A stretch of DNA of 64,000 nt from JAEUMD01 sp050246945. GTDB lineage: Bacteria > Pseudomonadota > Alphaproteobacteria > Rhizobiales > Hyphomicrobiaceae. The notes under the pieces were generated by a model, which was not told the DNA's origin, searched no databases, and was given only the letters and a program-made list of their open reading frames with translations. The first letter of the stretch is position 1; each line of letters begins with the position of its first letter. The position numbers and the translations under genes were made by a program. This document shows positions 43,405 through 52,987 of the stretch, piece by piece. The stretch is from the NCBI GenBank assembly GCA_050246945.1, contig JBFWVC010000006.1:124001-188000 (forward strand). The letters run 5' to 3'.

Positions 43405-44526
43405 CTAGGCAATGCCCCTCCTCTCGGTGCCTCGTGAAAACTTGTCTCGAAGCCATTTCTGAGCGGGCCGCTCAAAAAAGGCCCACGTCAGGTACGACGC
43501 GCAAATCAGCAGGGGGATAAAGATGATGCCGGCCCATGGGACAAATTTATCAAATGTCTGGCCGGGAATGCGTTTCAGAATGGCTGAATATGCGACCAGC
43601 ATCGGTGTGTGCCACAGATAAACAGAGTACGAAATTCCACCAAGAAACAATGCCAGCGAATCGGCCCATGGTGGCAACCTGGTGCCGATGGACACGATCA
43701 ATAAGATAGGCAAAAAAAGTGCAGTTACAAAAAGATCAAAATAGCCGCTCCAGCCTGCCTGCCCATTCGTCGGCACACTCATCGCCGCTCCTGCAATCAA
43801 CAAGAGCGCAACCAGGACATAGGCGGGTCTCCCAACCTGCAAAGTCGCACGAAACCGGAAGATGGCCACGCCGAGCAAGAATGAGTAGAACACGCGCGGC
43901 CATGCAAAGACCATATTGGACAGCGACCAGCCAACATCCAAGGTATTGTTAGCGACGGCCGAGACGACCAGGCCGATCAGCGCCAAAGCAATCGCAGCAG
44001 CAAGAATGCCAATGTGCATAACTCTGTACAATGCTGCGTAGAAAATATTGATCACAAACTCGAAGAAGATGGACCACGCCGCTGGATTAAAGGGGAACAC
44101 TGCACCGGCGGAAAGGGCTGGCAACATGGCAAGGTTCAGCATCAAGTCAAACAGCATCGCTGAGTCGGGTTTGAAGCTTCCCTCCAGGAGAAAGGATCGA
44201 ACAAGCGCGAGCAGGAACCCAGTGAGAGAAGTGAAAACGACGAGCGGCCACAAACGAGCAATGCGGACGCCGACGAAAGCTCTTGCGGACAATCCGTTTG
44301 AAAATTTCCAATCGTAGCTGTTGGCGATCACGTAACCGCTGAGGAGGAAGAAAAAATCGACACACAGGTAACCGCGAGGGAAGAGTTTATGGCTATTGCT
44401 GTCGATTCCAAAAAACAAAAAATCCATGTGCAGTAGCATCACGACCATTGCAGCAAGACCGCGACAAAGATCGAGGGATGGGATGTGTTGTGAGTAGCTG
44501 CGCTCGTCCAGTGTGTCTTTCTGCAT
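43405..44526 (-). CDS. Acyltransferase 3 family membrane protein
   Basis: The 373-residue protein has about ten membrane spans and the acyltransferase-3 (OafA/ExoZ) pattern. The N-terminal LDLCRGLAAMVVMLLHMDF contains the Arg and the conserved His of the family, VDFFFLLSGYVIA follows near 65, and GGISYSVYLWHTPMLV lies near 300. These enzymes O-acetylate or O-acylate sugars of lipid-linked units or exported polysaccharide. ATG 44526 is used; a GTG at 44553 is an alternative. It converges with the UXS-type gene. The product probably decorates the locus polysaccharide with acetyl groups. Confidence 0.9.
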   Translation of the reverse strand: MQKDTLDERSYSQHIPSLDLCRGLAAMVVMLLHMDFLFFGIDSNSHKLFPRGYLCVDFFFLLSGYVIANSYDWKFSNGLSARAFVGVRIARLWPLVVFTSLTGFLLALVRSFLLEGSFKPDSAMLFDLMLNLAMLPALSAGAVFPFNPAAWSIFFEFVINIFYAALYRVMHIGILAAAIALALIGLVVSAVANNTLDVGWSLSNMVFAWPRVFYSFLLGVAIFRFRATLQVGRPAYVLVALLLIAGAAMSVPTNGQAGWSGYFDLFVTALFLPILLIVSIGTRLPPWADSLALFLGGISYSVYLWHTPMLVAYSAILKRIPGQTFDKFVPWAGIIFIPLLICASYLTWAFFERPAQKWLRDKFSRGTERRGIA

Positions 44527-45063
44527 TCGGAGCTCGGAAATTGGGGCCGACACGCTTCGTCAATGTTGTGCGCTAATTGCGGGCCTCGCCTGGAATGGTT
44601 CCGCTTGCCTAAACGGTTCAATGTGCGGTTATGCTGATGGCTTTGTATTGCATATCACTTTCTTTTTGAGGTCCGCGGAAGCGAGCGTCGCGGCGTTCTC
44701 GAAGTTAGGTTAAGGATACGATGCTCAAGACCGAGGCCCGAGGCCCGAGGCATTATGCGCGCGGCAGCTCAGCCATGTTGCTAGTGCAAAATGCCGCTTT
44801 GCAATCCATAAGCCTCCGGGACACGTTAACGCTACTCAGCTTGCTCAATGGTCACAAGGTGCGACGCGCATAGCACACGCATTCCCCCAGCCGCAGAAGT
44901 GTCGGCACAAGCCATGACCGCTGCATGACCGTCCGCATATTCTTGACGATCGTCGTGCGGGACGAGATGGTTGGTCGGCTTTCGAGCTTGCTCGAGGTAT
45001 TGGAAGATCCCGGATCTGCGTCATCAACTCTTGCGGCTTTTTTGTGCTGGAAGGATACCTATA
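44527..45063. other. Divergent intergenic region with a short GAGGCCC repeat
   Basis: These 537 bp separate the acyltransferase gene from the GH9 gene. A small tandem repeat of GAGGCCC occurs at about 44733-44755. Upstream of the GH9 start AAGGA is a good ribosome site. No gene, RNA or known repeat was recognised. Confidence 0.4.
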
Positions 45064-47085
45064 ATGCATCGAAAGCTTGTCGGCTTCTTCGTCGCGGCCT
45101 TTTGTTGCGTGATGGGTTGCTCACTTGCTGGTGCAGCGACGGATTCAACATCACAAAAACATGAATTACCCCCCTTATTGCTGAAGACAGACTGGGCGCG
45201 AACTCTTGAGCCGGGCCCAAACGGACCTATCCCCAAAATCGTGGTCGATCAGTTCGGCTATCCCACACGCGCGCGAAAGATAGCGGTAATCCGTAGTCCT
45301 CAGACCGGGTTCGATGCCTTCGCCCATTTCAATCCAGGGAAGACTTACGCACTGGTTGATCTGGCATCTGGTCATGTCGTGAAGGAGGCTCCCATACTTG
45401 CATGGAACGGTGGCCAAACTCACGACGCATCCGGCGACAAGGCATGGTGGTTCGATTTTTCCGACGTTGTTGCGCCGGGGCGGTATGCCGTCATTGACGT
45501 CGAAAGTGGTGTGCGCTCGGTCTCCTTCTCGATCGGCGATGATGTTTATCGCGACGTGATGAAGCACGCCTTGAGGATGTTCTACTATCAGCGGGCGGGG
45601 TTTGCCAAAGAACCAAAATTTGCAGGCGCCGCCTGGGCGGATCGCGCAAGCCATCTTGGCCGCGGTCAAGATCCGCAGTCGCGACCTTGGCCGTCAACGC
45701 TATCATCTTCAGGCGGTTTGCAGGTCAAGGACCTCCGCGGCGGTTGGTATGATGCTGGCGATTATAACAAGTACACGAACTGGACGGCCCGCAATATCAT
45801 TGTTCTCCTGCATGCCTACGAGGAAAACCCGCAAGCCTTCCGTGATGATTTGAACATTGCGGAATCCGGCAACGGCGTGCCCGATCTGCTCGACGAGGTG
45901 AAGTGGGGGCTGGAATGGCTGGAGCGGATGCAAAACGAGGACGGTTCGTTGCTGTGCGTCCAGGCGGTCGCAAGCGGCAGCCCGCCATCCGCCGCCAAAG
46001 GGCCCAGTTACTACGGCCCGGCCACGACATCTGCATCCTTGATGGGCGCGGCGACGTTCGCGTATGCAGCCAGAATTTTTTCAGAGCGGCCAGAGGAGGA
46101 CCTCAAAGTCTTCGCTGCGCGCCTGGCGACGCGTGCCAAGCGCGCGTGGGACTGGGCGAGTGCGCATCCCAAGGCGGTCTATTACAACAACGACAACGGC
46201 AAGCAGCCGGGGTCGCAGGGGCTGGCACACGGCCAACAGGAGATGGATGACGCTGGCCGCCTGCTCGCAAAGACCGAGGCTGCCGTCCATCTCTATGCTC
46301 TCAGCGGCGATGCCTCGCTCAAGGCGTTCATCGAAGCCAACTACAAAGCGATCGTTCCAAACTACGGCCCGACAATGTGGGACGTCGTGGGGCAGGACAT
46401 CAGGCTCTACTACACGCGATTGCCCGATGTGTCGCCAGATGTTCGCGCAGACATATTAGAACATTTCCTGAAGCCGATGTCGGACGCGACCAACGCTTTT
46501 GGTCACGCCCTTGCGAAAGATGATCCCTATCGCTCACCGATCCAAACCTATACGTGGGGCAGCAATAGCGGCAAAGCAATGCAGGCCAGATTGTTCCAGC
46601 TCACAGCGATGTACACCCACGACGAAGGCGTGAAATCTCGGGCGCTCGCAGCGGCCATTGAATACGCTCACTACATTCACGGCGTAAATCCGCTCGGACT
46701 TGTCTATCTCACCAACATGAGCGCGGCCGGCGCTGAGCATTCGGCCGACACCATGTTCCACGCATGGTTCGCAGAGGGAACGCGCTGGTCGAAAGTGGGA
46801 CCTGGACTGGCGGGTCCCGCGCCTGGGTTCCTCGTCGGCGGCCCGAACCCCTCGTATTCTATCGACGGATGCTGTAAGTCGAGTTCAAAGGGGTGGAATG
46901 CCTGTGGAAGCATTTCTGCGTCCATGATTTGTGAGCGCAATTATGCCCCTCCGTCGGCTCAACCGCCGCAAAAGGCCTACCTGCAATTCAACACGTCATG
47001 GCCGGCCAATTCCTGGGCTGTCACGGAACCATCGACCGGCTACCAGGCCTACTATATCCGCCTGCTCGCATCGTTTGCACGATGA
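45064..47085 (+). CDS. Secreted family 9 glycoside hydrolase (endoglucanase-like)
   Basis: The 673-residue protein has an N-terminal signal (KLVGFFVAAFCCVMGCSLAG) with a possible lipobox VMGC, so it may be a lipoprotein. An N-terminal immunoglobulin-like CelD_N domain (IPKIVVDQFGYPTRARKIAV) precedes the catalytic alpha/alpha barrel. GGWYDAGDYNKYTNW near 226-240 carries the catalytic Asp pair, and VTEPSTGYQAYYIRLL at the C-terminus contains the proton-donor Glu. GGAAGGA sits eight bases before ATG 45064. GH9 enzymes cut beta-1,4-glucans. In this locus it probably trims or releases a beta-1,4-linked product, as BcsZ-type cellulases do for cellulose. It ends 5 bp from a convergent GT4 gene. Confidence 0.92.
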   Translation: MHRKLVGFFVAAFCCVMGCSLAGAATDSTSQKHELPPLLLKTDWARTLEPGPNGPIPKIVVDQFGYPTRARKIAVIRSPQTGFDAFAHFNPGKTYALVDLASGHVVKEAPILAWNGGQTHDASGDKAWWFDFSDVVAPGRYAVIDVESGVRSVSFSIGDDVYRDVMKHALRMFYYQRAGFAKEPKFAGAAWADRASHLGRGQDPQSRPWPSTLSSSGGLQVKDLRGGWYDAGDYNKYTNWTARNIIVLLHAYEENPQAFRDDLNIAESGNGVPDLLDEVKWGLEWLERMQNEDGSLLCVQAVASGSPPSAAKGPSYYGPATTSASLMGAATFAYAARIFSERPEEDLKVFAARLATRAKRAWDWASAHPKAVYYNNDNGKQPGSQGLAHGQQEMDDAGRLLAKTEAAVHLYALSGDASLKAFIEANYKAIVPNYGPTMWDVVGQDIRLYYTRLPDVSPDVRADILEHFLKPMSDATNAFGHALAKDDPYRSPIQTYTWGSNSGKAMQARLFQLTAMYTHDEGVKSRALAAAIEYAHYIHGVNPLGLVYLTNMSAAGAEHSADTMFHAWFAEGTRWSKVGPGLAGPAPGFLVGGPNPSYSIDGCCKSSSKGWNACGSISASMICERNYAPPSAQPPQKAYLQFNTSWPANSWAVTEPSTGYQAYYIRLLASFAR

Positions 47086-47090
47086 TGCGG

Positions 47091-48203
47091 TCATTGCGTA
47101 CCGGCGAGACGTTCGGCGCGGGCTTGCGCATCGATCTCGTCAATCACTTCGCGCGTCACCTTCGCCAAGCCGTCGACGTAGCGGTCGAGGTTCATATCCC
47201 GTTCGACCAATTCGCGACCGCCGCTTCCAAGACGTGAAATGTCTTCCGGCTGTTCAAGCAGGCGCACGATCGCCTGACGCAAGGATGCGGGATCTCCGCC
47301 AGCTACATAGCGACCATTCTTGTTTTCGACGATCACATCCGTCTGGCCCGGAGCCCGCGTACAAATGACGGGCTTGGCCATGGCCATCGCTTCCAAGATG
47401 GCCGTCACGCCGGCCTGGAAGTCGACCGCTTCGAGGGGCATGACAAGAAAGCGAGAGTCGGCATAAAGCTGGCGCAAGTCGTATTGGCTGAATTTCTTGA
47501 CGCTAACATTATCGGGAATGCGTTGACCGGAGGTCGAGTCGTTGTACTTGGACCAGGGTGATGCCGCAGCAATAACGACATCAACGTCAAGGCCTTCGAC
47601 GGCGCGCATCAGCGTCGGATAGTCGCGTCGCTCGAGACCGACAGCACAGATCTGGGGACGGGCGGTTGGTTGTGCCGTCACCTGGCTTGGCGCGAAGAAC
47701 TTATGATCGACCATGAAGGGCGTCCAGATGACCCGGCCCGATGCGATGTTCCAGCGCTCTTCTATGAACCGTTTCTGCCACCTGCTGTAGACAATAAACC
47801 GATCGATGTGGCTGTGGACGCGGAGCCAATCAAGAAATGGCAGTTTCTTGGCCACCGAAATGATGTGCACGATCATCAGGTGACGGGGACCGGCACCGGG
47901 CGTGAGCTTGAGCAGCGCCGCCAGCGGGAGACCAACCTGTTCGCCATCCGTGACGATGGCTCGGTAGCGCCTACGACATTTCCAGCACGCATAGGCCAGA
48001 AGCAAGTTTGCGCCGCCTATCCGTTGAAGTACCTTACCCAAGTTCCCGGCTGAGGCGTGAGCGACAGAATAATCGATGAGGTCGGCATCGAGCCCACGCG
48101 CGAGTTCCAGATAGTCTGCCCGAGGACGTCGGCCCTCAGCGATCTGCTGGTGGATGTCGGCGGGTATCATTCCGGAAACGGTCAAGAGTACTGGCTTTGT
48201 CAT
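47091..48203 (-). CDS. Family 4 glycosyltransferase
   Basis: The 370-residue GT-B enzyme has a C-terminal Rossmann half with QICAVGLERRDYPTLMRAV (near 190) and the retaining-enzyme signature FQAGVTAILEAMAMAKPVIC (near 275-295), including E-x7-type Glu. The N-terminal half contains VTDGEQVGLPLA and SRWQKRFIEERW. ATG 48203 is chosen; the frame is open 20 codons upstream. It transfers a sugar to a lipid-linked acceptor. It lies tail to tail with the GH9 gene and divergent from the next GT2. Confidence 0.87.
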   Translation of the reverse strand: MTKPVLLTVSGMIPADIHQQIAEGRRPRADYLELARGLDADLIDYSVAHASAGNLGKVLQRIGGANLLLAYACWKCRRRYRAIVTDGEQVGLPLAALLKLTPGAGPRHLMIVHIISVAKKLPFLDWLRVHSHIDRFIVYSRWQKRFIEERWNIASGRVIWTPFMVDHKFFAPSQVTAQPTARPQICAVGLERRDYPTLMRAVEGLDVDVVIAAASPWSKYNDSTSGQRIPDNVSVKKFSQYDLRQLYADSRFLVMPLEAVDFQAGVTAILEAMAMAKPVICTRAPGQTDVIVENKNGRYVAGGDPASLRQAIVRLLEQPEDISRLGSGGRELVERDMNLDRYVDGLAKVTREVIDEIDAQARAERLAGTQ

Positions 48204-48483
48204 CCGGGGATTCTCGCTGATTCTACACTGGCATGGAAGCGGATGGATCGGTTTTTTTCGCAAGCATCATAAGCTTAGCCGTGACCACGCCATTCAACCG
48301 AATTAACTTCATTGTCTTGAAGAACGGGTTTCGTTTGTCAGGTATGCAAGAGTATTGCTTTGCTCGATTAGGGCAACGATACAATTTGTAATACAATGTT
48401 CTATACAGATAAGGTGAACGCTAAGCTGCTGTCGCGAATCGAACCTCGTAGTCGGTTGCCCGGTTCAAATATTGCTCATCAAT

Positions 48484-49668
48484 ATGCTAATTATCCTTGT
48501 TCATGCGGTTCTGTTGGTCGCGGCAATTGTGCTGTCGGTCCTCGCTTTAGTATTGCTGATCGAAGTTGCAGCGAGTCTTGCGCGGCGGCGACCCACCCCG
48601 GCAGGCAAAGCCATCTCCTCCTATGCCGTCGTGATTCCGGCTCACGACGAGGTGGGCACCATAGAGCATACGCTTGCGGCCGTGTTGGAACAAATCGGCA
48701 GCCTTGGTCGCGTCCTCGTTGTGGCGGACAATTGCACGGACGATACCGCTGCTGTCAGCGCCGCCGCCGGGGCCGAGGTCATAACGCGGCTGGATCCCCA
48801 CCGGCGTGGCAAGGGCTACGCGCTTGGTTTTGCTGTTCGCCATCTTGCCGCCAACGCACCGGAGGTCGTCATCATCCTTGATGCCGACTGCATCCCGGAG
48901 GCGGGCACGATCGAGCATCTTGTTGCGGAGTGCCACCGGCTTCAACGACCTCTCCAGGCCCGGTATGACTTGTTTCCGCCAGGTCGCACCGCAGGCCCTC
49001 TGGCGCGAGTTGGTGCATTTGCATGGCGGGTGAAGAACGTGGTCCGTCCCATGGGGCTCGCGAACCTGGGCCTGCCCTGCCTCCTGATGGGTACAGGAAT
49101 GGCGTTTCCATGGTCTGCTATCGTCAAAATCGAACTCGAAACCGGCCACCTCGTCGAGGACATGGTCTTTGGCCTCGAACTCACTGCCAAGGGCCTGCCA
49201 CCACTCTTTCTGCCTGAAGCCAGCGTCCGCAGCGCGCTGCCACCCAGTGTCGAAGGGCAAACGTCTCAGAGGACCCGATGGGAGACAGGCCATCTGCGTG
49301 TCATCGCGGAACTGCTGCCGCGCTTTTTCGTCGAAGCGATGCGCCGCGGGAATGCACAACTATTCGCCGTTGCGCTCGAAGCCGCCATACCGCCACTCGC
49401 CTTTCTGGTCCTTTTGTTGGCCGGTACCACGTTGGCGTCCGGTCTGATCGCGTTTGCCGGTGGCCCCACCTTTGCAATGTTTACGACACTTGGGGCTGAT
49501 GTCGCGATGGTGCTGGCTGTGACAATTGCTTGGCTTACGGCTGGACGGGAGTTGCTTTCACCACGCGAACTGATCACGTTGCCCGGATACGTTGCTGCGA
49601 AACTACCCCTGTATGCGAGGGCTCTCACCGGTAGCAAAATCCAGTGGGTCCGGTCGAAGAGAGACTGA
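48484..49668 (+). CDS. Membrane GT2 glycosyltransferase with Q(R)xRW motif
   Basis: The 394-residue protein has an N-terminal membrane segment (HAVLLVAAIVLSVLALVLLI) and two or three C-terminal ones around 295-360. The GT-A domain shows YAVVIPAHDE, VVADNCTDDT, the DADC metal site near 134, and QTSQRTRWETGHL near 265, which fits the Q-x-x-R-W motif of processive synthases such as cellulose and poly-GlcNAc synthases. ATG 48484 is used. The size and fewer spans suggest a single-sugar transferase rather than a full synthase; a processive role cannot be excluded. Confidence 0.87.
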   Translation: MLIILVHAVLLVAAIVLSVLALVLLIEVAASLARRRPTPAGKAISSYAVVIPAHDEVGTIEHTLAAVLEQIGSLGRVLVVADNCTDDTAAVSAAAGAEVITRLDPHRRGKGYALGFAVRHLAANAPEVVIILDADCIPEAGTIEHLVAECHRLQRPLQARYDLFPPGRTAGPLARVGAFAWRVKNVVRPMGLANLGLPCLLMGTGMAFPWSAIVKIELETGHLVEDMVFGLELTAKGLPPLFLPEASVRSALPPSVEGQTSQRTRWETGHLRVIAELLPRFFVEAMRRGNAQLFAVALEAAIPPLAFLVLLLAGTTLASGLIAFAGGPTFAMFTTLGADVAMVLAVTIAWLTAGRELLSPRELITLPGYVAAKLPLYARALTGSKIQWVRSKRD

Positions 49669-49864
49669 ATACAAAGCAGCGAACCGAACCGGTTGCATCT
49701 ATCGCGCTCAACGCGCCACTGGAAGGTGGTCCGCTTGGTAGGATATGGAAAGCTCAGCATCTGGAGCACATGAGCACAACTGCCTTCAGATTTGCTAACT
49801 GTATTCGCCCTTGCTGTCACCAATTGGCGCGAACGGCTCCGGCTTGGAAAGGCAGAGCCAAGCC

Positions 49865-50506
49865 ATGACAGAAAGGCTGCTAAGCAAAGATGATCAAAAG
49901 CCAAAAGCCCGGAGTATTCGACCCACGATGCGACAGAACCAGCTTATGGCCAGCATTGCTCGAGAGTTTTATGGATTCCATCCTCGGCTTTTAGCAATAA
50001 ACCTGCTGCTTGCACCTTTGCCGCCCTTCGTAGGAGGCGGCCTCCGAAGAATTGGACTTCGCTCGGCTGGTTTTGATATTGGACGAGGAACACTTTTCTA
50101 CGGAACGCCGACAATTATAGGAAGCGGTAAATTATCTGACCGTTTGCGCATCGGTGAGCGATGTTTATTCAATATCGGCTGCATACTCGACTTAGCGGAT
50201 AAGATCACTATTGGTGATCGAGCGAGTATTGGGCATCAAACCCTGATTATCACCGGTTCTCACAAAATAGGTTCGAGCGCATGTCGCTGTGGAGAGCTGG
50301 AAATGGCTCCGGTAGAAATAGGAGATGGAGCTTGGATCGGCGCTCGAACGACCATCCTTCCGGGCGTGACGATCGGTGCAGGCAGCATAGTGGGCGCCGG
50401 GAGCGTTGTGACACGCGATATCCCGGCGGACTCGCTCGCGGTTGGACAGCCAGCCCGCGTCATCCGCACTTTGCAGGATGGTCTCGGCGAGGTGGCCGAA
50501 TCGTGA
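49865..50506 (+). CDS. Left-handed beta-helix acyltransferase
   Basis: The 213-residue protein has hexapeptide repeats of the LbetaH fold: FDIGRGTLFYGTPTIIGSG, RLRIGERCLFNIGCILDLAD, and the C-terminal VEIGDGAWIGARTTILPGVT then IGAGSIVGAGSVVTRDIP. The catalytic His lies in ASIGHQTLIITGSH near 120. It would O- or N-acetylate a sugar using acetyl-CoA. ATG 49865 (MTERLLSKDD) is chosen over upstream starts. It closely resembles the acyltransferase at 52988-53581, especially over the last 40 residues (SLAVGQPARVIR). Confidence 0.9.
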   Translation: MTERLLSKDDQKPKARSIRPTMRQNQLMASIAREFYGFHPRLLAINLLLAPLPPFVGGGLRRIGLRSAGFDIGRGTLFYGTPTIIGSGKLSDRLRIGERCLFNIGCILDLADKITIGDRASIGHQTLIITGSHKIGSSACRCGELEMAPVEIGDGAWIGARTTILPGVTIGAGSIVGAGSVVTRDIPADSLAVGQPARVIRTLQDGLGEVAES

Positions 50507-50610
50507 GCTCGGTCGCGCCACATTGTGGCATCCTACGAGGTCAGCTCCGCCGCCGCGCACCATTAGTGGATATTGCCTGGGTTCGCATTCGATAGCGACT
50601 ACGCGCGACG

Positions 50611-51687
50611 CTACCGAGCAACTTCCCTCAAGCATTGGACAAGCCGCGCCACATTCTGGCGCGCGTCGAAGCGGTCCTCGGCCCGCGCGCGTGCCGCGCC
50701 GGCCAATCGGTTGCGTAGGCCGGGGTCATCCACAAGGGACCGAAGCCGCGCGACGAGTGCCGATTCGTCGTCCGATGGAATGAAGTAACCGGTCTCGCCG
50801 TCAGTCACGATGTCAACCAGACCGCCAGTGCGCGTCGCTATCACTGGGAGCCCGGCGGCGCAGGCTTCGACAGCGGCGATGCCAAACGCTTCCGCTCCGG
50901 TAGGCAGCACGAACACGTTGCAGTTTTGATAGAGCGCGATCAGCTCTGGCGAGTTCGGCTGCATGTGGTTGTAGACCGTCACCCCGGGTGCATCCGGCAG
51001 CTTCGAGCGGGTCACGAGGTGCAGTTCAGCCTCACCGGCAGGCAGTGCCTGGAACGCACGCAGCAACAGGGGCCCTCCTTTTCGTTCAAAATCACCGCCG
51101 ACGAATAGAATACGGAGGGGTGTGCCTATGCGGGTTTGCCCCGGTCGCCAAAGTGCCAGATCCACTCCGGGTGGCAGCACCTCGACGCTCGCGGGATCGA
51201 CTCCGTAATCGCTCACGAGCGACCGCCCGGCCCATGACGACCAGGGCAGCAACCGTGCCGCGCCCTGGAACACTGCCTGGTTGACGCGTTGCTTATACGC
51301 CTTGAGTGGGCCAGGTTTGTCTGGCCTGTGCCCATAGAGCTCACTGAGTGTATCGTATTGGATCGGCGTCAAGTCGGTCGCGATCACGTATTTCGTCCTC
51401 GACAGCGCAAGTCCACCGGCCAATGCCGCTGGCACTTGCGTATTGAAGAAGACCAGATCGACAGGCGCATGCCGCAAGCCGGCGCGCACCTGCTGGCGCC
51501 CTCGCAGGGTACCGCGCAAGTGCCTCGGCAGCACAGACAGCTTCTCGATCACACCACCGGGCACATTGTAGGTTACTGGCACCCACGTTGGCTGGATAAA
51601 CGGGTCGGCCTCGATAAAACGGCGGATGTTTTGATAGTAAGTCTGGTGGCCGAGATGTTGCTCCATGACAAAGGCGACACGCAGCAT
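50611..51687 (-). CDS. Family 4 glycosyltransferase (EQxLGHxT subgroup)
   Basis: The 358-residue GT-B enzyme starts MLRVAFVMEQHLGHQTYYQN. Conserved parts are ILFVGGDFERKGGPLLLRAF (near 198), TRSKLPDAPGVTVYN, and FVLPTGAEAFGIAAVEACAA (near 265) with the retaining Glu. ATG 51687 is chosen because the N-terminus then matches the start of the homologue at 54297; the frame is open 44 codons upstream. It converges with the acyltransferase at 49865-50506 and follows the GT2 gene at 51847-52821 on the same strand. Confidence 0.88.
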   Translation of the reverse strand: MLRVAFVMEQHLGHQTYYQNIRRFIEADPFIQPTWVPVTYNVPGGVIEKLSVLPRHLRGTLRGRQQVRAGLRHAPVDLVFFNTQVPAALAGGLALSRTKYVIATDLTPIQYDTLSELYGHRPDKPGPLKAYKQRVNQAVFQGAARLLPWSSWAGRSLVSDYGVDPASVEVLPPGVDLALWRPGQTRIGTPLRILFVGGDFERKGGPLLLRAFQALPAGEAELHLVTRSKLPDAPGVTVYNHMQPNSPELIALYQNCNVFVLPTGAEAFGIAAVEACAAGLPVIATRTGGLVDIVTDGETGYFIPSDDESALVARLRSLVDDPGLRNRLAGAARARAEDRFDARQNVARLVQCLREVAR

Positions 51688-51846
51688 GGGAACACTCGCT
51701 TCATCAAGAACCATGTCGGCCGAACAACCGCCATCTACCCGGATTTCGATTGTGGACCCGAAGGTCCGCACCAGATGAATGCACGGCGCATTCCTGGCCG
51801 ACCACGGGACGTAAAACAACCGGGCGCGACGCCCCCTCCTGGTAGG

Positions 51847-52821
51847 TCAGAAGAAGTGCGCAAGAAAATTGTTCCTGCCGCCCAACTCGTCGGCTATGCC
51901 CTGGTAGTAGCGCAAGTTGAACAAGCCGCTGTACGCCCGTTGCGAGACGCGCTCCAATCCAAGTGCACCGCTCGATTGAGCTGCCAGCCGCAGCGCGCCA
52001 ACGGCAATCCTAGAAGGCAGTTCGCGCCCCACACAGAGTTGCACTAGCGAGCGAATCAGCACGTGGCGTTCCTTAAATTCACGCGCCGTCACCTCTGCCA
52101 GCCACCGCTGGCCCCTCTCGTATGCAAAGACCATATCGTTTCGCCCATAATCGTACGGTATTGCCAGCCACGAGCGAAAGCTACGTTCGGCGTAATGGTA
52201 ACCAATCGCCTTCGGATTGAATACGAACTTCAGACCCCGCTCAGCCAGACGATAGGCCAATTCCACGTCCTCGGCCCGGCGAAATCGCTCTTCAAAGCCG
52301 CCTGCCGCGATGATCTGCGCGCGGGATAGCGAACTGTTGCCGGTGTAGAACTGGCGCGCAGTAGGCGACCAATTCCCATTCTGCATGGCGTTGTACTGAT
52401 CCAAGAGTCGATCCTGCTCCCAGCGCACCCACGGCAACATTTGGAAGTCGTCTGGCGTCAGCATCGGGCCAATCACAACCAGGTCCTCAGCGCTCTCATC
52501 ATGGCAACTCAAATGCTCAGCCACGAGTTGTGGAGTTGCAACAACATCATCATCGACAAATAGCACAACCTCGCCGCTCGCATGCGCGACCCCGTTGTTA
52601 CGCGCAGACGCCGGACCGCCATTCGGTTGCGTCACCACCGTTAGGTTCAGAGGTGTTTGCAGGGTCTCAAGATATGACTGGGTGCCGTCTGTTGCACCGT
52701 CAGAAATCACCACGACTTCAAACTGGTCAAGCGAGATCGTTTGTTGCTCCAAAGCCTGGAGAACGTATCTGAGGCGATCCAATCGGTTGTAGGTCGGAAT
52801 AACGATGCTAACCTTATACAT
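51847..52821 (-). CDS. Family 2 glycosyltransferase
   Basis: The 324-residue GT-A enzyme has YKVSIVIPTYNRLDRL at 2-17, VVISDGATDGT (near 37), NGGPASARNNGVAHA and the DDD metal site in VVLFVDDDVVATP (near 86-98). GGFEERFRRAEDVELAYRL (near 173-191) is the acceptor-side ED motif. It adds one sugar to the repeat unit. It starts at ATG 52821 and ends 159 bp before the GT4 gene at 50611-51687 on the same strand. Confidence 0.9.
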   Translation of the reverse strand: MYKVSIVIPTYNRLDRLRYVLQALEQQTISLDQFEVVVISDGATDGTQSYLETLQTPLNLTVVTQPNGGPASARNNGVAHASGEVVLFVDDDVVATPQLVAEHLSCHDESAEDLVVIGPMLTPDDFQMLPWVRWEQDRLLDQYNAMQNGNWSPTARQFYTGNSSLSRAQIIAAGGFEERFRRAEDVELAYRLAERGLKFVFNPKAIGYHYAERSFRSWLAIPYDYGRNDMVFAYERGQRWLAEVTAREFKERHVLIRSLVQLCVGRELPSRIAVGALRLAAQSSGALGLERVSQRAYSGLFNLRYYQGIADELGGRNNFLAHFF

Positions 52822-52987
52822 CTTGTTTCACTCTACTCGCGCACCCTCGTCCCGATTGGTTCCTGGATATGGGACATGCCCAATCTTCTGGCCAAAATGA
52901 AGTATGCGCCAGCGCGATCCATTCCCCGGCTGTCTTGCGCGGGAACATAAGGGACAAGAGGAGCCGACTCTCACTACTTGGCTCGTC

